Source of the DNA: Xenophilus sp. L33
Lineage (GTDB): Bacteria > Pseudomonadota > Gammaproteobacteria > Burkholderiales > Burkholderiaceae_C
Assembly (NCBI RefSeq): GCF_009765735.1
Contig: NZ_LMUW01000091.1
Span: 37,316-101,315 of the forward strand
Length of the DNA: 64,000 bases
Direction: 5' to 3'
The notes beneath the pieces were generated by a model. It made no database searches. It saw nothing but the letters and a program-made list of their open reading frames with translations, and was not told where the DNA came from. A program made the translations under genes and the position numbers. Below, in pieces: positions 19,995 through 29,485 of the stretch (positions are counted from its first letter, which is position 1; each line of letters opens with the position of its first letter).

Positions 19995-21321
19995 GTTCCT
20001 CGTCCTCCTCGTCCAGGATGATCGCCGCCAGCGGCAGGCTCAGGGTCACGACCGCGCCGCCCTCCGGCCGGTTGCGCACCCGGACGCTGCCGCCCAGCGT
20101 GCGCGTCACGTTGACCACCAGGAAGAGCCCCAGGCCGCCCTCGGGCCGCCCCTTGGTCGATACGTAGGCCTTGCCGAAGTCCGCGAGCAGCTCGGGCGCA
20201 AAGCCCGGGCCGTCGTCGCTGACGGTGAGCCGGAGCGTGTCGGCCACGTGGGTCGCTTCCAGCCGGACCCAGTGCGGCGACGCCTCCAGCGCATTGTCGA
20301 GCACGTTGCAGACCGCCTGCTTGAGCGCCGAATCGGAAACCATCGCCAGGTCGTGGCCGAAGCGGTTCTCGTAGTCGAACTCGAAGACCGGCCGCGTCGC
20401 GCGCCATTCCTCGGCCAGGTCGTCCAGGAAGGTGCTGACCGTGGTCTCGACCGACGATTCGCCGCGCGCCTCGCCGGCCGCCAGCAGGATGCCGCTCAGG
20501 ATGGTCTTGCAGCGCTGCACCTGGGCCTGCATTTCGCTGACCTCGTCCAGCAGTTCGGGGTCGGAGCTGAAATGCGGCAGCCGACGCCAGTCGCCGAGGA
20601 TCACCGACAGGGTCGCCAGCGGAGTGCCGAGGTCGTGCGCCGCGCCGGAGGCCAGGAGGCCCATGCGCACGATGTGCTCTTCCTCGGCGGCGCGCTGGCG
20701 CAGGTCGGCCAGCCGGGCGTCGCGGCCGCGCAGGTTGCGGCCGATGCGTGTGATGAAGACCACCAGCAGGGCGGCATTCAGCGCGAAGCAGGTCAGCACG
20801 CCCAGCACGTACGGGCCGGGCAGGTGGCCGTTGCTGACCGGCAGCTCCAGCGGCCCGCTGAACAGCGCCAGCCCGGCGAAGCACAGGCTGGTGACGCCGA
20901 CCATGGTCCAGGTCGACCAGGGCTCGAGCAGCACCGCGCCGATGATCACCTGCAGCAGGTACAGGAAGACGAAGGGATTGGAGGCGCCGCCGCTCAGGAA
21001 GAGCTGCGCCGTCAGCATCGCCACGTCGACCAGCAGCGCCAGGAACAGCTCGCCGTTGGCGACGTCGCCGTGCACCTTCCAGCGCAACTGGCTGGCCAGG
21101 TTGAAGGCCGCCAGGAAGGCCAGCACGCCGAGCATCTGTTCGAGCGGCAGCGCGATGCCGAAGCCCCAGTGCGCCACCGCGATCGTCACGATCTGCCCGA
21201 CCACCGCGATCCAGCGCAGCTGGATCAGCTGCTGCATGTTCTCCACGCCGGCCGCGTCGTCGACGCTGGCGGCCGCCAGCTGGACCTCGCGGCTGGCCGC
21301 GGCGTCAGTCGCGGTGGCCAT
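19984..21321 (-). CDS. regB: Redox sensor histidine kinase, RegB/PrrB/RoxS family
   Basis: A 445-residue membrane kinase with six predicted membrane segments in residues 35-195. The loop G111-G-A-S-N-P-F117 matches the GGxxNPF ubiquinone-binding motif of RegB. The phosphorylated histidine is H229 in GAAHDLGTPLATL, and C271, 42 residues further on, corresponds to the redox-active cysteine of RegB. The ATPase part has SDDGPGFAPELL and GGLGLFLVVNVTRTLGG. It senses quinone pool or cysteine oxidation. It overlaps the regA-type gene (11 bases) and the SURF1 gene (17 bases). Confidence 0.92.
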   Translation of the reverse strand: MATATDAAASREVQLAAASVDDAAGVENMQQLIQLRWIAVVGQIVTIAVAHWGFGIALPLEQMLGVLAFLAAFNLASQLRWKVHGDVANGELFLALLVDVAMLTAQLFLSGGASNPFVFLYLLQVIIGAVLLEPWSTWTMVGVTSLCFAGLALFSGPLELPVSNGHLPGPYVLGVLTCFALNAALLVVFITRIGRNLRGRDARLADLRQRAAEEEHIVRMGLLASGAAHDLGTPLATLSVILGDWRRLPHFSSDPELLDEVSEMQAQVQRCKTILSGILLAAGEARGESSVETTVSTFLDDLAEEWRATRPVFEFDYENRFGHDLAMVSDSALKQAVCNVLDNALEASPHWVRLEATHVADTLRLTVSDDGPGFAPELLADFGKAYVSTKGRPEGGLGLFLVVNVTRTLGGSVRVRNRPEGGAVVTLSLPLAAIILDEEDEERGS

Positions 21322-22102
21322 CGTCTTGCGGCGGCTGCGCGCGGCGGCCCTCGCGCCAGCCGTGCCATGCGAGGCCCAGCATCATCAGCGCCATGGCATA
21401 CCAGGTGAGCGCGTAGACCAGGTGGTTGTTGTTGAAGGCGATCACGGTGAGCCCGCCTACCGGTGGTCGCGAGCGGTGCGCGGCGTCGGCGTCGAGGTCG
21501 ACGAAGTAGGGCGCCACCTTCGATTCCGGCAGCAGGCCGCGGGCCTGCGCGATCGCCTGCACGTCCCGCGAATACCAGCGCTCGGCGGCCGGTTCGTTGT
21601 GGCGCAGCAGCGCGCCCTTGGGTTCGGTCATGCGCACCAGGCCGGTCAGGCTGACCGGGCCGGCGGGCTCGTTGTCGGCTCGCGCGCCGCGTTCGCGCTG
21701 AGCCTGGGACACGAAGCCGCGGTTGACTATCACGATGCTGCCGTCGACCGCCTGCAGCGGCGTCATCACCCAGTAGCCGCTGCCGAGGTCGGTGGTCGCC
21801 TGGACCAGGGTTTCCTTGTCGTGCAGGAAGCGGCCGGTCAATTGCACGTGCCGGTATTCGTCGTCGGCCACGTTGACCTGCGGCCAGCGGTCGATGCCCG
21901 GCGGCGCCACCGGCGCCGCGTGCACCCGCTGGTCGGTGCGTTCGATCAGCGCCAGCTTCCAGGCGCGGCGCTCGACCTGCCAGGTGCCGAGCGCGAAGAA
22001 GCCGGCGAACAGCAGTGCGGCGAGCAGCGCCAGCGCGATCCGCAGCGCGAGCGGGCGGCGGGCGGTGTCGCCCGGCGTCGTCCCGGCGGCGGCCGCGGTC
22101 AA
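21305..22102 (-). CDS. SURF1-family oxidase assembly protein
   Basis: About 265 residues, starting at a TTG whose last bases overlap the cyoD stop (TTGA); a start further upstream at 22171 would overlap cyoD by 73 bases and is less likely. An N-terminal membrane helix is followed by FALGTWQVERRAWKLALIERTDQR, the SURF1 signature, then a periplasmic domain (IVIVNRGFV) and a C-terminal helix (LVYALTWYAMALMMLG). SURF1 proteins help insert heme into heme-copper oxidases, usually cytochrome c oxidase; here it sits with a quinol oxidase. Confidence 0.85.
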   Translation of the reverse strand: MTAAAAGTTPGDTARRPLALRIALALLAALLFAGFFALGTWQVERRAWKLALIERTDQRVHAAPVAPPGIDRWPQVNVADDEYRHVQLTGRFLHDKETLVQATTDLGSGYWVMTPLQAVDGSIVIVNRGFVSQAQRERGARADNEPAGPVSLTGLVRMTEPKGALLRHNEPAAERWYSRDVQAIAQARGLLPESKVAPYFVDLDADAAHRSRPPVGGLTVIAFNNNHLVYALTWYAMALMMLGLAWHGWREGRRAQPPQDDGHRD

Positions 22103-22500
22103 GGCATCTGGTGGATGTCGCCCGGCATCATGCCGGGCATCATGTTGTGGTTGAGGTGGTACATCACCCACAACGAACCGCTCAGCGTGATCACCACCAG
22201 CACCAGCGTGAAGATCAGCGCCAGCATGGTCCAGCCGCCTTCGGAGCGGGCGTTCATGTGCAGGAAGTAGATCATGTGGACCACGATCTGCACCGCCGCG
22301 AAGGCCAGGATCACGATCGCGGTGGTGCTGCTCTTGTCGAACACCTTGCCCATCACCAGCCAGAACGGGATCGCCGTCAGGATCACCGACAGCACGAAGC
22401 CGGTCATGTAGCCCTTGAAGGTGCTGTGCGGCGCGCCGTGATCGTCGTGGTGGCCGTGGTCGTCATGGCCGTGGGCCGCGGTTTCGTCATGCGCGCTCAT
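22099..22500 (-). CDS. cyoD: Cytochrome bo3 quinol oxidase subunit IV
   Basis: A 133-residue protein with three membrane helices. The hydrophobic core (GYMTGFVLSVILTAIPFWLV, then VQIVVHMIYFLHMNA) is characteristic of CyoD. The N-terminus is unusually histidine-rich (HGHDDHGHHDDHG), which could bind copper or zinc, though the need is unknown. CyoD helps stabilise the copper site during assembly. Its ATG overlaps the cyoC stop (ATGA), and the SURF1 start overlaps its own stop. Confidence 0.92.
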   Translation of the reverse strand: MSAHDETAAHGHDDHGHHDDHGAPHSTFKGYMTGFVLSVILTAIPFWLVMGKVFDKSSTTAIVILAFAAVQIVVHMIYFLHMNARSEGGWTMLALIFTLVLVVITLSGSLWVMYHLNHNMMPGMMPGDIHQMP

Positions 22501-23138
22501 GGCAGCACTCCCATCAGGTACACGAAGGTGAAGACACCGATCCAGACCACGTCCAGGAAGTGCCAGAACATCGACAGGCACATCAGCCGGCGCTTGTTCT
22601 CGGGGATGAAGCCCTTGCGGCCGATCTGCACCATCAGCGTCACGAGCCAGACGATCCCGAAGGTGACGTGCAGCCCGTGGGTGCCGACCAGCGCGAAGAA
22701 GGACGACAGGAAGGCGCTGCGCTGCGGCGTCGCGCCGTCGTGGATCAGGTGCGCGAATTCGTACATCTCGACGCTGAGGAAGCACAGGCCGAGCAGGCCG
22801 GTGATCACCAGCCAGGTGATCGTCGCGCGCACCCGGCTGCGCTGCATCTCGAGCATCGCGAAGCCGTAGGTGATCGACGACAGCAGGAGGAAGGTGGTGT
22901 TGAGTGCCACCAGCGGCAGCTCGAACAGGTCGGCGCCCGAAGGGCCGGCCGCGTAGCTGCGCCCGAGCACGCCGTAGATGGCGAACAGGCAGGCGAAGAC
23001 CAGGCAGTCGCTCATCAGGTAGAGCCAGAACCCGAGCAGGGTGCCGTTCTCCGGATGGTGCTCGCGCGTCAGGTAGAAGCCCTGTTCGGGCGTGGCGGTC
23101 AGGGCGCCGCCGGGCGTGAAAACGGTGGTGTCAGACAT
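22497..23138 (-). CDS. cyoC: Cytochrome bo3 quinol oxidase subunit III
   Basis: A 213-residue protein with five membrane helices. The stretches [22 protein letters not shown] and the later [32 protein letters not shown] are those of heme-copper oxidase subunit III. This non-catalytic subunit of the proton-pumping quinol oxidase stabilises subunit I. The gene overlaps cyoB by eight bases. Length fits the family exactly. Confidence 0.95.
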   Translation of the reverse strand: MSDTTVFTPGGALTATPEQGFYLTREHHPENGTLLGFWLYLMSDCLVFACLFAIYGVLGRSYAAGPSGADLFELPLVALNTTFLLLSSITYGFAMLEMQRSRVRATITWLVITGLLGLCFLSVEMYEFAHLIHDGATPQRSAFLSSFFALVGTHGLHVTFGIVWLVTLMVQIGRKGFIPENKRRLMCLSMFWHFLDVVWIGVFTFVYLMGVLP

Positions 23139-25134
23139 GGGCGGCGAGCATTCGCGTGCGAGTGCCTTCGGTGCGGACGACCTCGTCGGCAGGGATGTGG
23201 TAGTCGCGCTTGTAGTTGAAGGTGTGGACGATGATCGACGCGAGCATCGCGGCGAAGGACGCGCCCACCACGATCCACATCTGCCAGATCAGGCCGAAGG
23301 CGCAGATCGCGGCCAGGGCGGCGATGATGAAGCCGGCGGCCGTGTTCTTCGGCATGTGGATCGGGATGAAGCCCTGCTCCGGCCGCACGTAGCCATGGCT
23401 CTTCATGTAGGCCCAGGCGTCGTTGTCGTGCACCCGCGGGGTGAACGCGAAGTTGTAGGCCGGCGGCGGCGAGGAGGTCGACCACTCGAGCGTGCGGCCG
23501 TCCCACGGATCGCCGGTGAAGTCGCGCAGCGAGTCGCGCCGCACGACGCTCACGATGATCTGGATGATGAAGGCCGCGATGCCGCAGGCGATCAGGAAGG
23601 CGCCGAAGGCGGCGATCACGAACCAGATCTGCAGCGACGGATCGTCGAAGTGGTTCATGCGGCGGGTCACGCCCATCAGGCCGAGCACGTAGAGCGGCAT
23701 GAAGGCGAAGTAGAAGCCGACCACCCAGCACCAGAACGAGATGTGGCCCCAGAACGATTCGAGCTTGAAACCGAAGGCCTTCGGCCACCAGTAGGTGATG
23801 CCGGCCAGCATGCCGAACAGCACGCCGCCGATGATCACGTTGTGGAAGTGGGCCACCAGGAACAGGCTGTTGTGCAGCACGAAGTCGGCCGGAGGTACCG
23901 CCAGCAGCACGCCGGTCATGCCGCCGATCACGAAGGTGATCATGAACGCGATGGTCCACATCATCGGCAGCTCGAAGCGGATGCGGCCCTTGTACATCGT
24001 GAACAGCCAGTTGAAGATCTTGGCCCCGGTCGGGATCGAGATGATCATGGTCGTGATGCCGAAGAACGAATTCACGCTGGCGCCCGAGCCCATGGTGAAG
24101 AAGTGGTGCAGCCAGACCAGGTACGACAGGATCGTGATCACCAGCGTGGCGTAGACCATCGACGCGTAGCCGAAGAGCCGCTTGCCCGAGAAGGTGGAGA
24201 CCACTTCCGAGAAGATGCCGAAGGCCGGCAGCACCAGGATGTAGACCTCGGGATGGCCCCAGATCCAGATCAGGTTCACGTACATCATCGGGTTGCCGCC
24301 GAAGTCGTTCGTGAAGAAGTTGGTGCCGACATAGCGGTCGAGCGAGAGCAGCGCCAGCACCGCGGTCAGCACCGGGAAGGCGGCGACGATCAGGATGTTG
24401 GTGCACAGGGCGGTCCAGGTGAAGACCGGCATGCGCATCAGGGTCATGCCCGGCGCGCGCATCTTGACGATGGTCGCGATCAGGTTGATGCCCGAGAGCA
24501 ATGTGCCGACCCCCGCGATCTGCAAGGCCCAGATGTAGTAGTCGACCCCCACGTCGGGGCTGAACTGGATGCCCGAGAGCGGCGGATAGGCCAGCCAGCC
24601 GGTGCGCGCGAATTCGCCGACGAAGAGCGACGCCATCACCAGGCCGGCGCCGAAGGTGGTCATCCAGAAGCTGAAGTTGTTCAGGAACGGGAAGGCCACG
24701 TCGCGCGCGCCGATCTGCATCGGCACCACGAAGTTCATGAGGCCGGTCACCAGCGGCATGGCGACGAAGAAGATCATGATCACGCCGTGGGCGGTGAAGA
24801 CCTGGTCGTAGTGGTGCGGCGGCAGGAAGCCCTGGCTGCCGTTGAAGGCGAAGGCCTGCTGGGCCCGCATCATGATCGCGTCGGAAAAGCCGCGCAGCAG
24901 CATCACCAGGCCGAGCACGACGTACATCACGCCGATCTTCTTGTGGTCGATGCTGGTGAACCAGTCGCGCCACAGCATGCCCCAGAGCTTGAAGTAGGTG
25001 ACGGCTGCCAGGAGCGCGATGCCGCCGAGCGCCACGGCGATGAAGGTGTAGAGAAGGATCGGCTCGTGGAAGGGAATCGCTTCCCAGGAGAGCCGGCCGA
25101 AGATGAGCTTCAGCAAGTCAGGATGGTCGGGCAT
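23131..25134 (-). CDS. cyoB: Cytochrome bo3 quinol oxidase subunit I
   Basis: A 667-residue catalytic subunit with 15 predicted helices. The copper-B/heme o3 region [22 protein letters not shown] contains the histidine-tyrosine cross-link site, and DKSSTT-like and proton-channel motifs are present. It reduces oxygen to water using electrons from ubiquinol and pumps protons across the inner membrane. It is the second cyo gene, two bases downstream of cyoA. Length matches E. coli CyoB closely. Confidence 0.96.
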   Translation of the reverse strand: MPDHPDLLKLIFGRLSWEAIPFHEPILLYTFIAVALGGIALLAAVTYFKLWGMLWRDWFTSIDHKKIGVMYVVLGLVMLLRGFSDAIMMRAQQAFAFNGSQGFLPPHHYDQVFTAHGVIMIFFVAMPLVTGLMNFVVPMQIGARDVAFPFLNNFSFWMTTFGAGLVMASLFVGEFARTGWLAYPPLSGIQFSPDVGVDYYIWALQIAGVGTLLSGINLIATIVKMRAPGMTLMRMPVFTWTALCTNILIVAAFPVLTAVLALLSLDRYVGTNFFTNDFGGNPMMYVNLIWIWGHPEVYILVLPAFGIFSEVVSTFSGKRLFGYASMVYATLVITILSYLVWLHHFFTMGSGASVNSFFGITTMIISIPTGAKIFNWLFTMYKGRIRFELPMMWTIAFMITFVIGGMTGVLLAVPPADFVLHNSLFLVAHFHNVIIGGVLFGMLAGITYWWPKAFGFKLESFWGHISFWCWVVGFYFAFMPLYVLGLMGVTRRMNHFDDPSLQIWFVIAAFGAFLIACGIAAFIIQIIVSVVRRDSLRDFTGDPWDGRTLEWSTSSPPPAYNFAFTPRVHDNDAWAYMKSHGYVRPEQGFIPIHMPKNTAAGFIIAALAAICAFGLIWQMWIVVGASFAAMLASIIVHTFNYKRDYHIPADEVVRTEGTRTRMLAAHV

Positions 25135-25136
25135 CG

Positions 25137-26198
25137 TTAGTCTCGGACGCGGGAAGAGGAAAGCGGAACCGAAATGCCGGCGGGATCATCAACGGTGCAC
25201 ATGGCCGTCACGTACTTCAGGAGTGGAGAATTCTTGTCCTCCGGCTGCCACGGCCGGCTCGACGTGTTGTAGGAGCCCGGCTTGCCCATGCCGCCGTCGC
25301 CGTCGATCGCCATCATCTTCTTCATGCACATCTTGTCGCGTTCGACGCAGCGGTTGAGGATGGCGTCGTAGAGGTCCGGCGCGACGCTCGCGAACAGTTT
25401 CACCGGCACGCGTTCGCTCGGCTCGGCCAGCTTCAGGAAGCCCGGCCGGTCGAGGGCGCCGCCGCCGCTCTTGATCTTCTGCACCCAGGCGTCGAAGTCG
25501 GCCTCGCTCTGGCCGTGGAACTTGAAGCGCATGTCGGAGAATCCGGCGCCGCTGTAGTTGGCCGAGAAGCCTTCGAATTCGCCCGGCGCGTTGATGACCG
25601 CGTTGAGCTTGGTCTCCATGCCCGGCATCGCGTAGATCTGTCCGGCGAGTGCGGGGATGTAGAAGGAGTTCATCACCGAGGTCGCGGTGATCTTGAACTC
25701 GATCGGGCGATCGACCGGCGCCGCCAGTTCGTTCACCGTGGCGATGCCCTGCTCCGGATAGATGAAGAGCCACTTCCAGTCGAGCGCCACCACTTCGACC
25801 GTCAGCGGCTTGACGTCGGCGGCGACCGGGCGGCCGACCGCGAGCCGGCGCAGCGGCCGGTAGGGATCGAGCGTGTGGGTGCTGATCCAGGTGATCGCGC
25901 CGAGCGCGATGATGATCAGCAGCGGCGCGGCCCAGATGGCCAGTTCGAGTTCGGTGGAGTGGTCCCAGTCCGGCTTGTATTCGGCTTCCTTGTTCGACTC
26001 GCGGTACTTCCAGGCGAAGAAGACCGTGAGGCCCAGCACCGGCACGATGATCAGCAGCATCAGCACGGTGGAGACGATGATCAGGTGGCCTTGTTGACGC
26101 GCGACGTCACCTGACGCGTTCAAAAGCACCGTGTTGCAACCCGCCAACAGGGTGAGCGGGAGCAGCGCGAGTGCGCGAAAGTTCTTGAGGGGGGGCAT
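25137..26198 (-). CDS. cyoA: Cytochrome bo3 quinol oxidase subunit II (lipoprotein)
   Basis: About 353 residues from ATG 26198. The lipobox L-L-A-G-C21 makes this a lipoprotein with two following membrane helices ([18 protein letters not shown] and [15 protein letters not shown]). The periplasmic cupredoxin domain has [16 protein letters not shown] and [12 protein letters not shown], as in CyoA, and lacks the copper-A ligands of cytochrome c oxidases, so the electron donor is quinol. It is the first gene of the cyoABCD - SURF1 - regBA unit. A longer start (GTG 26234) is possible but would place the lipobox too deep. Confidence 0.93.
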   Translation of the reverse strand: MPPLKNFRALALLPLTLLAGCNTVLLNASGDVARQQGHLIIVSTVLMLLIIVPVLGLTVFFAWKYRESNKEAEYKPDWDHSTELELAIWAAPLLIIIALGAITWISTHTLDPYRPLRRLAVGRPVAADVKPLTVEVVALDWKWLFIYPEQGIATVNELAAPVDRPIEFKITATSVMNSFYIPALAGQIYAMPGMETKLNAVINAPGEFEGFSANYSGAGFSDMRFKFHGQSEADFDAWVQKIKSGGGALDRPGFLKLAEPSERVPVKLFASVAPDLYDAILNRCVERDKMCMKKMMAIDGDGGMGKPGSYNTSSRPWQPEDKNSPLLKYVTAMCTVDDPAGISVPLSSSRVRD

Positions 26199-26265
26199 GC
26201 CGGATGATGAGCGTTGGGTGCGCAAAGAGACCACAATCTACTTCGTTTGGCCAGGACCCGATATT

Positions 26266-26278
26266 GGACGTTTTGTCC
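26266..26278. promoter_or_regulatory. Dyad GGACGTTTTGTCC upstream of cyoA
   Basis: A short inverted repeat (GGAC, five bases, GTCC) lies 68 bases upstream of the cyoA start and 74 bases upstream of the MFS start, in the divergent intergenic region. It could be an operator for either direction. It does not match a clear RegA or FNR consensus. A weak, position-based call. Confidence 0.25.
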
Positions 26279-26351
26279 TATGGCGGCAATCCCGATTCGG
26301 TGAGACGCTCGCGAAGTCCAGTTGAAACACGAACGAGAGCAGAATCCAACG

Positions 26352-27689
26352 ATGTCCAGCATCAGCCCCACCGGCCCCGACTCGCCGCTGCACGGCACCC
26401 AGCACGACAGCCCCGAAGTCGGCTCGGACCACTCGCCGGTTGCACCCGGCGAGATCGCCATCGGCGTCATCATCGGCCGCGCCTCCGAATACTTCGACTT
26501 CTTCGTCTACGGCATCGCTTCGGTGCTGGTGTTCCCGCAGGTGTTCTTTCCGTTCGAGGAGCGGCTCGAAGGCATCCTCTACGCCTTCGTCATCTTTTCC
26601 TTCGCCTTCATCGCGCGGCCCTTCGGCACCGTGCTGTCGATGGCGATCCAGAAGCGGTTCGGGCGCGAGGCCAAGCTGACCGCGGCCTTGTTCGTGCTCG
26701 GCATCTCGACCGCCGGCATCGCCTTCCTGCCCGGCTATGAAAGCCTGGGCGCCGCGTCCTTCGTGCTGCTGGCGATCCTGCGGGTCGGACAGGGCCTGGC
26801 GCTCGGCGGTTCCTGGGACGGCCTGCCGTCGCTGCTGGCGCTGAACGCGCCGGCCAATCGCCGCGGCTGGTACGCGATGCTCGGCCAGCTCGGCGCGCCG
26901 GTCGGCTTCTTCATCGCCAGCGGCCTCTTCGCCTTCCTGTTCTCCAGCCTGTCGCCGGAAGACTTCCTCGACTGGGGCTGGCGCTATCCGTTCTACGTGG
27001 CCTTCGCGATCAACGTGGTCGCGCTGTTCGCGCGGCTGCGGCTGGTGGCCACCAACGAATACGACCGCCTCCTCGAGGAGCGCGAGCTGGAACCCACCGA
27101 TGTGGTGGAATTGACACGCTCGCAGGGCTACAACCTGCTGATCGGCGCCTTCGCGGCGCTCGCCAGCTACGCGCTGTTCCACCTGATCACTGTCTTCCCG
27201 CTGTCATGGATCACGCTCTATTCGACGCAGTCGGTGAGCGAGTTCCTGGTGGTGCAGATGGTCGGCGCGGTGCTGGCCGCCGGCGGCATCGTCGCCTCCG
27301 GCCTCATCGCCGACAAGTTCGGCCGCCGCAACACGCTCGGCAGCTGCGCGGTGCTGATCGCGGTGTTCAGCGGCTTCGCACCGACCCTGCTCGATGGCGG
27401 CCGGCTCGGCCAGGACGTGTTCCTGCTGCTGGGCTTCGTGATCCTCGGACTGTCGTACGGCCAGGCGGCCGGTGCGGTGACCGCGAACTTCGAGGCCAAG
27501 TACCGCTACACCGGTGCGGCGCTCACCTCCGACCTGGCCTGGCTGATCGGCGCTGCCTTCGCACCGCTGGTCGCGCTCGGCCTGTCGGCGCATTTCGGCC
27601 TGGGCTACGTCAGCGTCTACCTGCTGTCGGGCGCGCTTTGCACCCTGGCGGCACTGCGCATCAACCGCGCGCTCGAAGACCGCGATTGA
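26352..27689 (+). CDS. MFS transporter, metabolite:H+ symporter (MHS) type
   Basis: A 445-residue major facilitator protein with 12 predicted helices. The start ATG 26352 is chosen over an upstream TTG (26322) because a gagag site lies ahead of it. The N-terminus RASEYFDFFVYGIASVLVFPQVFFP and the loop FGREAKLTAALFVLGISTAGIAFLP are typical of MHS-family carriers for organic acids or osmolytes. The long polar N-terminus is followed by typical membrane spans. The substrate is not known. It is divergent from cyoA and convergent with the DedA-like gene. Confidence 0.85.
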   Translation: MSSISPTGPDSPLHGTQHDSPEVGSDHSPVAPGEIAIGVIIGRASEYFDFFVYGIASVLVFPQVFFPFEERLEGILYAFVIFSFAFIARPFGTVLSMAIQKRFGREAKLTAALFVLGISTAGIAFLPGYESLGAASFVLLAILRVGQGLALGGSWDGLPSLLALNAPANRRGWYAMLGQLGAPVGFFIASGLFAFLFSSLSPEDFLDWGWRYPFYVAFAINVVALFARLRLVATNEYDRLLEERELEPTDVVELTRSQGYNLLIGAFAALASYALFHLITVFPLSWITLYSTQSVSEFLVVQMVGAVLAAGGIVASGLIADKFGRRNTLGSCAVLIAVFSGFAPTLLDGGRLGQDVFLLLGFVILGLSYGQAAGAVTANFEAKYRYTGAALTSDLAWLIGAAFAPLVALGLSAHFGLGYVSVYLLSGALCTLAALRINRALEDRD

Positions 27690-27710
27690 TTCGCCCGGCG
27701 GGCTGCGCCT

Positions 27711-28277
27711 TCAGCGGCGCACTCGCCACTGCCTGAACAGGGCCACCCCGACAGCGATCACGACCGCGCCGACGATCAGGTCGTGCTCGTACGGGTGCAG
27801 CTTGCCGACCTCGGCGTGGATCCAGCCGGTGAGCTTGATGCCGAAGACCGCGATCACGATCGCCCACAGCACCGCGGCCAGCGCGTCGATGCCCGCGTAG
27901 ACCGCCGCCTGCATGCGGCCCATGCCCAAGGTGGCCGGCAGCGCGATCCGCAATCCCCAGGCGAAGCGCATCAGGAAGATGGTCGCGATCGGATGCCGGT
28001 CGACGAAACCGGTCACCCGCTGGATGTGCGCGCTCAATTTCGGCCGGGTCGACAGCAGGTCGGCGCCCTTGCGGCGGCCGAGGTGGAAGTAGAACTGGTC
28101 GGACAGGAAGGCGGCCGAAGCGCCGCAGGCGATCAGCGGCCAGAAATGCAGGTAGCCCTCGCGCACCGCGTAGGCGCCGAGCATGAGCATGGTCTCGCCC
28201 TCGAAGAGGCCGGCCACGAAGACCGCGATGTAGCCGTAGTTCTGGATCAGTTCGTGCGGGTGCATGGGCGTCATCAT
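27711..28277 (-). CDS. DedA-family membrane protein
   Basis: About 188 residues. The start ATG 28277 is tentative; ATG 28265 (MHPHELIQNYGYIAVF) would fit the family as well. The DedA/VTT landmarks are FVAGLFEGETMLMLGAYA, SDQFYFHLGRRKG and the conserved loop FVDRHPIATIFLMRFAWGLRIALP. DedA proteins are lipid-flipping or proton-coupled membrane proteins needed for envelope integrity. It is divergent from the FUSC-family gene. Nothing in the context tells which DedA function this one has. Confidence 0.85.
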   Translation of the reverse strand: MMTPMHPHELIQNYGYIAVFVAGLFEGETMLMLGAYAVREGYLHFWPLIACGASAAFLSDQFYFHLGRRKGADLLSTRPKLSAHIQRVTGFVDRHPIATIFLMRFAWGLRIALPATLGMGRMQAAVYAGIDALAAVLWAIVIAVFGIKLTGWIHAEVGKLHPYEHDLIVGAVVIAVGVALFRQWRVRR

Positions 28278-28327
28278 GCAGCGTTGGCGGAGAATTCCCT
28301 GCGCTGCATTGTTTTGGGCGAGCACTT

Positions 28328-29473
28328 TTGACGAGCCTTCAAACCCCTTCGACGGCCTTTTCCCGCCTTTCCGTCCTGCGCGACCTGGCGGGCGGCTTGC
28401 GCGACGAGGCCCGCGCCTTTTCGTGGCGCAACCCGCGCGCGCGGCTGGCGCTGCGGCCGGTGCTGTCGGTGGCGATCGCGGTCGCCGCCGCGCATGCGAT
28501 CGGCCTCGCGGACACCTGGTGGGCCGCGATCAGCGCGTTCATCGTGATGCAGGAGGACTTCGGCGCCTCGGTCTACCGCGGCGTGCTGCGCATCGTCGGC
28601 ACCCTGATCGGCGCCGGGCTCGGCTTCCTGCTCGGGCCGCCGATCGTCGGCCATCCGGTGGTCTTCGTGGCGCTGATGGCGCTGGCCGCCTGGTTCGGAC
28701 TGTTCGGCGCGCTGGTGTTCCGCCACAGCTACGCCTGGGTGCTGGGCTCGGTGACCTTCGTGATGCTGATGTGCGAGGCGATCACGGTGCATGGCGGGCT
28801 GTCGGATTTCGCGGCCGAGCGGGTCGCCAACATCGTGCTCGGCGCGCTGGCCTGCGTCGTGGTGTCGGGGCTCACCGACCCGCGCTTCATCGCCTTCGTG
28901 ACCGGCCGCGGCAAGCGGCAGGCCGATGCGCAGGCCGCGGCGGAGCAGGCGGCCGCGGCGGCGCCGATCGACCGCCGCGGCGCCGGCTGGCACGCGTTCA
29001 ACGGCGCCCTGGCGGTGGCGCTGCTCTCGATCCTGGTCAGCCTGCAGGACCTGAAGGCCTTCCCGCAGGCGATGGTGACCACGATCGCGGTGCTGGTGGT
29101 GCCCTTCACCGGCAGCGCGGCCGAGCGGCAGGGCTCGGTCATGCAGCGCATGGTGCAGCGCTTCGTCGGCTGCCTGCTGGCCGGCGCCGCGGCCTTCGCG
29201 CTGCTGCCGCTGATCGGCCAGCAGCCGGTCTGGTGCCAGGTGGCGCTGGCCGTCGGCGTCTGGCTGGGCGCCTACCTGCAGCGCGGGCCGGTCAGCGTGC
29301 GCTACACCGCGATCCAGTTCAGCGTCGCTTTCCTGATGGTCTTCGTGCAGGACCGCGGCTGGACCGTCAATGCCGGCCCGGCGCTGTTGCGCCTGGGCGG
29401 CGTCTTCGCGGGCATCGCGGCGCTGTCGCTGGTGCTCTTCGGCTCGCTGCTGCTGCGCCGCCGGGCCGAATGA
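28328..29473 (+). CDS. FUSC-family membrane protein (aromatic acid exporter/fusaric acid resistance type)
   Basis: A 381-residue protein starting at a TTG. It has two blocks of membrane helices (about residues 40-165 and 240-375) separated by a charged cytoplasmic linker (RGKRQADAQAAAEQ), as in half-size FUSC proteins. The stretch WWAAISAFIVMQEDFGASVYRGVLRIVGTLIGAG is characteristic. Members export aromatic compounds, usually with an outer membrane partner that is absent here. It is convergent with the mnh operon, with only 12 bases between the stops. Confidence 0.8.
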   Translation: MTSLQTPSTAFSRLSVLRDLAGGLRDEARAFSWRNPRARLALRPVLSVAIAVAAAHAIGLADTWWAAISAFIVMQEDFGASVYRGVLRIVGTLIGAGLGFLLGPPIVGHPVVFVALMALAAWFGLFGALVFRHSYAWVLGSVTFVMLMCEAITVHGGLSDFAAERVANIVLGALACVVVSGLTDPRFIAFVTGRGKRQADAQAAAEQAAAAAPIDRRGAGWHAFNGALAVALLSILVSLQDLKAFPQAMVTTIAVLVVPFTGSAAERQGSVMQRMVQRFVGCLLAGAAAFALLPLIGQQPVWCQVALAVGVWLGAYLQRGPVSVRYTAIQFSVAFLMVFVQDRGWTVNAGPALLRLGGVFAGIAALSLVLFGSLLLRRRAE

Positions 29474-29485
29474 ACAGCGCCGGCT

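Noticed and set aside
23092-25140. A 680-residue frame opposite cyoB
   Set aside because: It covers the antisense of the entire cyoB gene and its product is His/Asp/Arg-rich without domain features.
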